From positions 1-5,615 of the forward strand of contig WRIF01000119.1 of the NCBI GenBank assembly GCA_009782865.1: a stretch of DNA of 5,615 nucleotides. Reading direction: 5' to 3'. The first letter of the stretch is position 1. The number at the start of each line of letters is the position of its first letter. Position numbers and translations under genes: made by a program. The notes under the pieces are model-generated. The model saw only the letters and a program-made list of their open reading frames with translations, made no database searches and had not been told where the DNA came from. Source of the stretch: Promicromonosporaceae bacterium. GTDB lineage: Bacteria > Actinomycetota > Actinomycetes > Actinomycetales > Cellulomonadaceae. Shown one piece after another: positions 1 to 3,876 of this stretch.

Positions 1-230
1 CCACAAGTCCCCCCGAGAAAAACATCTCCCCCCCCCCCCCCCCCCCCCCCCACCAAAAGAGCCCCCGCGGCGCCCCAGAACCCACCTTCCTTCTAACCCC
101 CCCCTTTTTTTTTGCCCGGCTGCCGGGAACCCCCCAAAAAAAGAGCCGCAGAAAATGGAAAAAAACAACCTCCCCGCGCCGGGGCGGCCCCCCGCCCCCC
201 CTACGTCGCCCGCGGAGGGCTGCCGGAGGC
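1..230. other. Low-complexity, probably unreliable contig-end sequence
   Basis: This stretch holds a run of 24 C (28-51), 8 C followed by 9 T (97-113), and several A runs in an otherwise GC-rich genome. The minus-strand enzyme I frame stays open through it by chance or design, but the translation no longer resembles enzyme I beyond about residue 205; it becomes a string of G, P, K and F residues from the homopolymers. This pattern is what decaying base calls or a poorly supported assembly end look like. A genuine low-complexity insertion is possible but less likely. No gene can be supported here independently of the enzyme I frame. Confidence 0.75.
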
Positions 231-843
231 CCGCGGCGCCCCCCAGGGCGGGGATGCCCGGTGGGCGGGCCATGATCGGGGTGGGGGAGGTGGGCCCGCC
301 GCTCTCGGTGACGATGGCCAGGCAGTTGGTGGCGTCAAGCATCGCCGCGTCGGCGGGGGCGAGGTCTCCGGCAATCAGCACAAAGGGCTGGCCGGGGGTC
401 GGCACGCCCGGCGGGCGCTGGCCGGAGAGGACCGCGATGATGCGGTCGCGCACGTCGCGCACGTCGCGGGCGCGCTCGGCGAGGGGGCCGCCCATGTCTT
501 CGATCTGTTCGACGATGGCCTGGGCCGCGTCCCACACGGCCCGCTGCGGGGTCTCCCGGTCCTCGACCACCCGCCGCGCCGCCTCGGTGGCCAGGGTCGG
601 GTCGGAGGCCATCGCGGCGGTGACCAGCAGCAGATCGGCCGCGGTGCCGGTCGCATGTTCGGCCCGTTCATCGAGGTCGTCGGCCACTCGGCGGGCCGCC
701 ACCCGTACCGCCTGGGCGAAGTCTTCCAGGTCGGCGTCCTTGGGCAGGCGCTTGAGCGGCGGCTCTGGCAGGGGGGCCGGCATGGCGACCACCGGCCCGG
801 CCACTCGACCTGGGCTGACCGCCACGCCCCGCAACGTCTTCAT
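1..843 (-). CDS. ptsI: PTS enzyme I (phosphoenolpyruvate-protein phosphotransferase), N-terminal part, runs off left edge
   Basis: Enzyme I takes the phosphoryl group from phosphoenolpyruvate onto a histidine and passes it to HPr, the first step of PTS sugar uptake in the cytoplasm. Reading down from ATG at 843-841, the protein opens MKTLRGVAVSPGRVAGPVV, the usual enzyme I start. A helical HPr-binding region follows (about residues 35-140, with the stretch DLLLVTAAMASDPTL). After it comes the swivelling phosphohistidine domain, with VLIAGDLAPADAAMLD (155-170) and TESGGPTS (179-186). The family has GGPTSHTAI here, but residue 187 (codon 285-283) reads Pro instead of the catalytic His, and nearby residues also deviate (TPI for TAI, ARPPGIPALGG for the usual ARALGIPAVVG). 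These changes worsen toward the contig end, so they are more likely errors than biology. About 205 of an expected ~550 residues are trustworthy. The gene is divergent from the EIIA gene. No Shine-Dalgarno is visible; a weak CATCAT hexamer lies 6 bases before the start. Confidence 0.85.
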   Translation of the reverse strand, partial: MKTLRGVAVSPGRVAGPVVAMPAPLPEPPLKRLPKDADLEDFAQAVRVAARRVADDLDERAEHATGTAADLLLVTAAMASDPTLATEAARRVVEDRETPQRAVWDAAQAIVEQIEDMGGPLAERARDVRDVRDRIIAVLSGQRPPGVPTPGQPFVLIAGDLAPADAAMLDATNCLAIVTESGGPTSPTPIMARPPGIPALGGAAGLRQPSAGDVGGAGGRPGAGRLFFSIFCGSFFGGFPAAGQKKRGGLEGRWVLGRRGGSFGGGGGGGGGRCFSRGDLW

Positions 844-981
844 GGGCCAATGATGCCCGATCTGCGGCGCCGACCGGTTCTTGGTGGCGGCGGACCACGC
901 GCGATCTGCCGCGGCGGTCACTCGCCTCCGCCCGCCGCCACCTGTTTCGCTTGCGGTCCTCCTCCCGCACGCTCCTTCGGG

Positions 982-987
982 TAGCGT
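982..987 (+). promoter_or_regulatory. Putative -10 hexamer for EIIA gene, leaderless
   Basis: TAGCGT fits the actinobacterial TANNNT -10 pattern and ends 7 bases before the EIIA ATG at 995, placing transcription start at or one base before the start codon. No Shine-Dalgarno sequence lies before this ATG, which agrees with a leaderless mRNA. No good -35 at 17-18 bp spacing is evident. The rest of the 844-994 divergent region shows no other TA-containing hexamer on either strand, so the opposing ptsI promoter is not clearly identified. Confidence 0.45.
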
Positions 988-994
988 CTCCCCC

Positions 995-1456
995 ATGCAA
1001 GAGGTGCTGGCCCCGCTGACCGGGATCGTGCTGGCTCAGGCCGACACCCCGGACCAGGTGTTTGCCGATGGCCTGGTGGGCCCGGGCTGCGCCATCGACC
1101 CGGACCGGCAGGGCGGCGGGCTGGTGGTGGCGCCGATTGCGGGGACGGTCGTCAAGATGATGCCGCACGCCTTCATCATCTCCTCGCGCGAGCGCCCTGG
1201 CCTTAGCGTCCTGGTGCACGTGGGCATCGACACCGCCCAGTTGCAGGGCGAGGGGTTCACCCTGCTGCTGGGGCAGGGCGACGAGGTCGAGGCCGGCGCC
1301 CCCGCGCTGCGCTGGGATCCCGCCACGGTCGAGGCGGGCGGCCGTTCACCGGTGGTACCCGTCGTCGTCCTTGATGGCGCCCCGAACGCGCTGCTGCCCC
1401 TGGCCGCCCCCGGCTCCCAGGTGGCAGCCGGCGACCCGCTCTTTCTCGTGGCCTAG
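995..1456 (+). CDS. crr: PTS glucose-type EIIA protein
   Basis: A 153-residue, stand-alone EIIA of the glucose superfamily (PTS_EIIA_1). It accepts phosphate from HPr on a histidine and passes it to an EIIB domain of a sugar permease; in some bacteria it also regulates other transporters. It is cytoplasmic, with no signal or membrane segment. Visible marks are LAPLTGIVL (5-13), the PHAF segment whose His58 matches the conserved supporting histidine, and VLVHVGIDT (72-80) with His75 as the expected phosphorylation site, followed by QGEGF. The C-terminal part, with TPVV-like SPVVPVVVLD and GDPLFLVA, is complete. The ATG at 995 was chosen over upstream in-frame starts because MQEVLAPLTG is the normal family N-terminus and the -10 hexamer sits just before it. 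It is divergent from ptsI, which supports a PTS locus. Its sugar is unknown, since no EIIB or EIIC domain is in the window. The symbol follows the enterobacterial homologue. Confidence 0.93.
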   Translation: MQEVLAPLTGIVLAQADTPDQVFADGLVGPGCAIDPDRQGGGLVVAPIAGTVVKMMPHAFIISSRERPGLSVLVHVGIDTAQLQGEGFTLLLGQGDEVEAGAPALRWDPATVEAGGRSPVVPVVVLDGAPNALLPLAAPGSQVAAGDPLFLVA

Positions 1457-1476
1457 GAGCGACCCGGGCAATCCAC

Positions 1477-1496
1477 TTTCGCTTTCGTTTCGTTCG
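1477..1496 (+). repeat. Short TTTCG direct repeats upstream of antitoxin promoter
   Basis: TTTCG occurs at 1477-1481, 1483-1487 and 1488-1492, followed by TTCG at 1493-1496. The cluster is T-rich against the local GC-rich background and covers the expected -35 region of the antitoxin promoter at 1500-1505. Antitoxins usually bind their own promoters, so this could be an operator, but that is inference; it could equally be a chance low-complexity stretch. Confidence 0.35.
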
Positions 1497-1499
1497 ACT

Positions 1500-1505
1500 T
1501 ACACT
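1500..1505 (+). promoter_or_regulatory. -10 hexamer for antitoxin gene, leaderless
   Basis: TACACT is a good match to the -10 consensus TANNNT. It is followed by six bases and then the ATG at 1512, so the predicted first transcribed base is the A of the start codon. No Shine-Dalgarno precedes the ATG. This is the clearest promoter in the window and indicates that the toxin-antitoxin operon is transcribed separately from the EIIA gene 55 bp upstream. Confidence 0.6.
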
Positions 1506-1511
1506 GGCATC

Positions 1512-1952
1512 ATGGCCATGACAATGGAACGCACTGTTATCCCGCCCAAGGGAGCCATTGCGCTGCGCCCGGCCGCCACCGCCCGCCCGGTCGCGCCCGT
1601 GGCAGTCGAGTTCGCCGACGGCACCCGTCAGCCTCTCCCCGAAGACGTGGCCCGGCTGCTCTCCGACATCATGGACACGCTTTCGGCGGGCCAGGCCGTC
1701 ACGGTCGGCCGGGTGAACACAACCTTGTCCACGCAGGAAGCAGCAGAGCTCCTCGACATCTCCCGCCCCACCATGGTGCGCCTCCTTGAGGAGGGACGCA
1801 TCCCCTTCACGCGCCCCGGAACGCACCGCCGAGTGGCGCTCAACGACGTCATTTCCTACCAGGAGGCCATGCGCCGGGAGCGCCGCGAGGCCCTCGCCGG
1901 ACTGACCCGTGAGACCGGCCTTCGCGGCGATCCACTTGTTGGCACTCGATGA
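1512..1952 (+). CDS. Excisionase-like helix-turn-helix antitoxin (type II TA)
   Basis: A 146-residue protein whose second half is an excisionase/MerR-like winged helix-turn-helix. LSTQEAAELLDISRPTMVRL (72-91) forms the helix-turn-helix, and RIPFTRPGTHRRVALNDV (96-113) is the wing and contact region typical of this family. The N-terminal half (PLPEDVARLLSDIMDTLSAG, 41-60) is likely the dimer or extension region seen in actinobacterial antitoxins paired with PIN toxins. The protein probably neutralises the downstream toxin and represses its own promoter. The ATG at 1512 is chosen because it sits 6 bases after TACACT; Met3 and Met5 are alternatives. Its stop overlaps the toxin ATG by 4 bases (ATGA at 1949-1952), the usual coupling for these pairs. 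The gene looks intact although its partner does not. It could instead be a solo transcription regulator. The DNA-binding assignment is firm; the antitoxin role comes from context. Confidence 0.85.
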   Translation: MAMTMERTVIPPKGAIALRPAATARPVAPVAVEFADGTRQPLPEDVARLLSDIMDTLSAGQAVTVGRVNTTLSTQEAAELLDISRPTMVRLLEEGRIPFTRPGTHRRVALNDVISYQEAMRRERREALAGLTRETGLRGDPLVGTR

Positions 1953-2202
1953 CCTCCCGCTTCCGCGCATTCTGGTCCGAGGAGATATTGACGGAGGTCG
2001 AGCGAACCCTGGTTTCAAAGCTGGGCGTGCCGACGGGCGCCGCCAGGAAGCGATGCGAGGCCAGCGCGAGGATTTACGCGACCCAACGGTGTCTATCGAA
2101 CAGTTCTACGCTGCCTTCGTGGCCGCAACGCCGAGATTCGCGCGCGCGGCCGAAGAGCTGGCGAACAGACCGCAGCCGGCCAGCCATCCAGACCCGCGGT
2201 AA
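1949..2202 (+). pseudogene. Remnant of PIN-domain toxin, truncated and probably frameshifted
   Basis: The ATG overlaps the antitoxin stop (ATGA), where a PIN-domain ribonuclease toxin is expected. Translation gives MTSRFRAFWSEEILTEVERT and then LVSKLGVPTGAARKR, resembling the second segment of PIN toxins that normally follows some 25-35 N-terminal residues. Those residues, which carry the first catalytic Asp (pattern xxDAxVL), are absent. After about position 2050 this frame turns into Arg/Ser-rich, unprotein-like sequence up to a TAG at 2231-2233. Another plus frame looks better there (EAMRGQREDLRDPTV, then FYAAFVAATPRFARAAEELA) and stops at 2200-2202, suggesting one frameshift. The C-terminal PIN Asp motif and much of the central domain are also missing. 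A typical toxin here is about 180 residues, so it should be inactive. A small intact gene of unknown type is an alternative. Confidence 0.55.
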
Positions 2203-2217
2203 GCCCGATCACTATTC

Positions 2218-2222
2218 GGAGG
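2218..2222 (+). promoter_or_regulatory. Shine-Dalgarno for HAD hydrolase gene
   Basis: GGAGG lies 12 bases before the GTG at 2235 and 21 before the in-frame GTG at 2244. The spacing is long but clearly favours 2235 as the start. This gene has a ribosome binding site, unlike the leaderless genes around it, so it may be read from a longer transcript coming from the antitoxin promoter. Confidence 0.45.
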
Positions 2223-2234
2223 CAAGCAGATAGG

Positions 2235-2903
2235 GTGAATCCCGTGATCAAGGCGATAGTGTTCGATGTTGGCGAGACCCTGATCGATGAGTCGCGGCTC
2301 GCCCTGCGCTGGGCGCGGCGACTCGGGGTGACGCCGCTGACCCTGCTCGGCCTGATCGGGGCGGCCGCCGCCAGGGGGCAGGGCATCGAGGCGGCGCTCG
2401 GGCTGGCCAGGCCGGGCCTCGACGTCGCGGCCGAACAGCGCCGGTGGGCCAGCGACGAGCCGGACTCCCTGCGCTCCGGCTTCGACGCCGACGACCTCTA
2501 CCCCGACGTTCGGGCGGCGCTCGCCGCGCTGCAGGCCGCGGGGCTGCAGGTGATCATCTCCGGCAATCAGCCCCCGGAGGCCACCCCGGCGCTGGCCGCG
2601 ATGGGCCTGCCGGCGGACGTGATCTGCAACTCCGCCGACCTCGGCTTCGAGAAGCCCGACCCGCGCTTCTTCGCGGCGGTGATTGAACTGGCCCAGGGTC
2701 TCCCCGGCCAACCCGCCCCGTCCGAGATCGCCTACGTCGGTGATCGCTTCGACAACGACGTCCTGCCCGTGCTCGCCGCCGGGCTTAAGGCCATCTTCCT
2801 GCGGCGCGGAATCTGGGGGGCACTTGGCGCCAACCAGGCGGCGTCCGCAGGCGTCGCCGTCGTCGAATCGCTGCTAGAGCTGCCCGCCCTCCTGGCCCCT
2901 TGA
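2235..2903 (+). CDS. HAD-superfamily hydrolase (probable small-molecule phosphatase)
   Basis: A 222-residue cytoplasmic HAD-family protein, most like subfamily IA with an alpha-helical cap. Motif I is IVFDVGETLIDE, with Asp11 as the nucleophile. Position 13 is Gly rather than the Asp that acts as acid/base in classic phosphatases; this DVGxT variant is seen in a subset of HAD proteins. The cap spans roughly residues 18-90. Motif II is VIISGN with Ser109, motif III is the lysine Lys140 in GFEKPDPRFF, and motif IV is YVGDRFDND with Asp170 and Asp175 for Mg2+. The core set is therefore complete apart from the Gly. The substrate cannot be told from sequence; phosphoglycolate-type or nucleotide phosphatase activity would be guesses. 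The GTG start at 2235 follows a Shine-Dalgarno and puts motif I at the expected distance from the N-terminus. It lies on the same strand as its neighbours but has no evident functional link to them. Confidence 0.88.
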   Translation: MNPVIKAIVFDVGETLIDESRLALRWARRLGVTPLTLLGLIGAAAARGQGIEAALGLARPGLDVAAEQRRWASDEPDSLRSGFDADDLYPDVRAALAALQAAGLQVIISGNQPPEATPALAAMGLPADVICNSADLGFEKPDPRFFAAVIELAQGLPGQPAPSEIAYVGDRFDNDVLPVLAAGLKAIFLRRGIWGALGANQAASAGVAVVESLLELPALLAP

Positions 2904-2965
2904 CCTGCCGCGCCAGGCGTTTCGATTGGGCGCGCCAAGTGGCTCCCGCGGCGGGCAGACCAGCG

Positions 2966-2971
2966 TAGGCT
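2966..2971 (+). promoter_or_regulatory. Putative -10 hexamer for the PPDK regulator-ppdK operon
   Basis: TAGGCT matches TANNNT and ends 8 bases before the GTG at 2980, predicting a leader of about two bases or none. There is no Shine-Dalgarno before the GTG. No convincing -35 is seen in the 76-base gap after the HAD gene. The hexamer supports 2980 as the true start and a promoter that serves both the regulator and ppdK. Confidence 0.4.
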
Positions 2972-2979
2972 CCTGCCTC

Positions 2980-3876
2980 GTGACCGCACTGGAGCGAGTT
3001 GTCAACATCCACGTGGTCGCCGACTCCACCGGCGACACGGGAGCTCGTGTTGCGCGCGCAATTGCGGCCCAGTATCCGGGCCTGGAGGTGAATGTCACCC
3101 GCCACCAGCGCATCAAGACCATGGACGACCTGGCCCGTGCGCTGGAGTCTGTCGAGGAGGCGCCCGACGACGCCGTGGTGTTCTGTACCATCGTCGACCC
3201 GGAGTTCAACGCCTTCACCGCTGCCAGGTGCGCCGAACTTGAGGTGCCCTTCGCGGACCTGATGCAGCCCGCCATCGCGGCCATCGGCGCCCGCACCGGG
3301 CTGGAGCCCACCCGGGTGGTCCATCCGGTGGGCCTGGCCGCCGACTACTTTGAACGCATCCATGCGATGGAGTTCGCGATTGCCAACGACGACGGCAACC
3401 TGACGGACTCGCTGCAGGAAGCCAAAGTGGTGTTGGTCGGGGCCTCGCGCACCGGCAAGACACCACTTTCGATGTATCTGGGCTATCTCGGCTACCCCAC
3501 CGCCAATGTGCCGCTGGTCACCGGGGTGGAACCCCCGGCCGAACTCTTTGAGACCGAGCCCTGGAAGATCATCGGGCTCACCATCGACCCCGAGCGCCTG
3601 CAGGGCATCCGCGAGCGGCGGGTGCAGTTGATGGGCACGGGGCAGTACAAGGACGGCCGCCTGGGTGGTTACGCGGACCTGGCCAAGATTTACGATGAAC
3701 TTGAGGAGGTGGCGCGCATTCAACGGCGGTTGCGCTGCCCCATCCTCGACACTACTTCCCTCGCTCTGGAGGAAGCTGCGGGACGGGTAATAGAGCTCGT
3801 GACCGCTCGTCGGAAGGCACACGGTGTGCCTCCGCTTAAACCCGGCCCTTATTTGGAAGGACCCAATAAACAATGA
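2980..3876 (+). CDS. Pyruvate, phosphate dikinase regulatory protein (bifunctional Ser/Thr kinase/phosphorylase)
   Basis: A 298-residue member of the kinase-PPPase (DUF299) family. In this family the protein inactivates PPDK by ADP-dependent phosphorylation of an active-site threonine and reactivates it by phosphate-dependent dephosphorylation that releases pyrophosphate. Visible marks: VVADSTGDTG (12-21), the family N-terminal motif; HPVGLAADYFERIHAMEFA (115-133) followed by NDDG; the P-loop GASRTGKTPLS (154-164) with YLGYLGYPTANVPL after it; and the C-terminal CPILDTTSLALEEAAGRVIEL (253-273). The GTG at 2980 is preferred over an in-frame TTG at 2926: it sits 8 bases after a -10 hexamer and gives the usual short lead into the DSTG motif. 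E. coli PpsR, which regulates PEP synthase, is 277 residues. The adjacent target gene is PPDK rather than PEP synthase, which settles the likely substrate. Its stop overlaps the ppdK ATG by 4 bases, so the two are probably made in a coupled way. Confidence 0.94.
   Translation: MTALERVVNIHVVADSTGDTGARVARAIAAQYPGLEVNVTRHQRIKTMDDLARALESVEEAPDDAVVFCTIVDPEFNAFTAARCAELEVPFADLMQPAIAAIGARTGLEPTRVVHPVGLAADYFERIHAMEFAIANDDGNLTDSLQEAKVVLVGASRTGKTPLSMYLGYLGYPTANVPLVTGVEPPAELFETEPWKIIGLTIDPERLQGIRERRVQLMGTGQYKDGRLGGYADLAKIYDELEEVARIQRRLRCPILDTTSLALEEAAGRVIELVTARRKAHGVPPLKPGPYLEGPNKQ
3857..3861 (+). promoter_or_regulatory. Weak Shine-Dalgarno for ppdK
   Basis: AAGGA lies inside the end of the regulator gene, 11 bases before the ppdK ATG at 3873. 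Combined with the ATGA stop/start overlap, it suggests ppdK is translated by ribosomes finishing the regulator, with some independent initiation. Confidence 0.4.

Noticed and set aside
28..51. Poly-C tract as a phase-variation switch for ptsI
   Set aside because: Flanking sequence is also degraded and full of other homopolymers, and ptsI is not a typical phase-variable gene; sequence error is simpler.
112..984. Long plus-strand open frames over the ptsI region (also 155-853)
   Set aside because: They are antisense to clear enzyme I sequence, and their translations are Gly/Arg/Pro/Ser-rich with no recognisable domain; they arise from high GC and, on the left, homopolymers.
668..2018. Minus-strand open frames (668-1219, 1257-2018) opposite EIIA and the antitoxin
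   Set aside because: Both real genes have clear motifs on the plus strand; the minus translations are Arg/Gly/His-rich noise.
2905..2958. Possible terminator hairpin after the HAD gene (CTGCC...GGCAG, and TTGG...CCAA at 2926-2938)
   Set aside because: Arms of only 4-5 bases match, the loop is long or mismatched, and no T tract follows.
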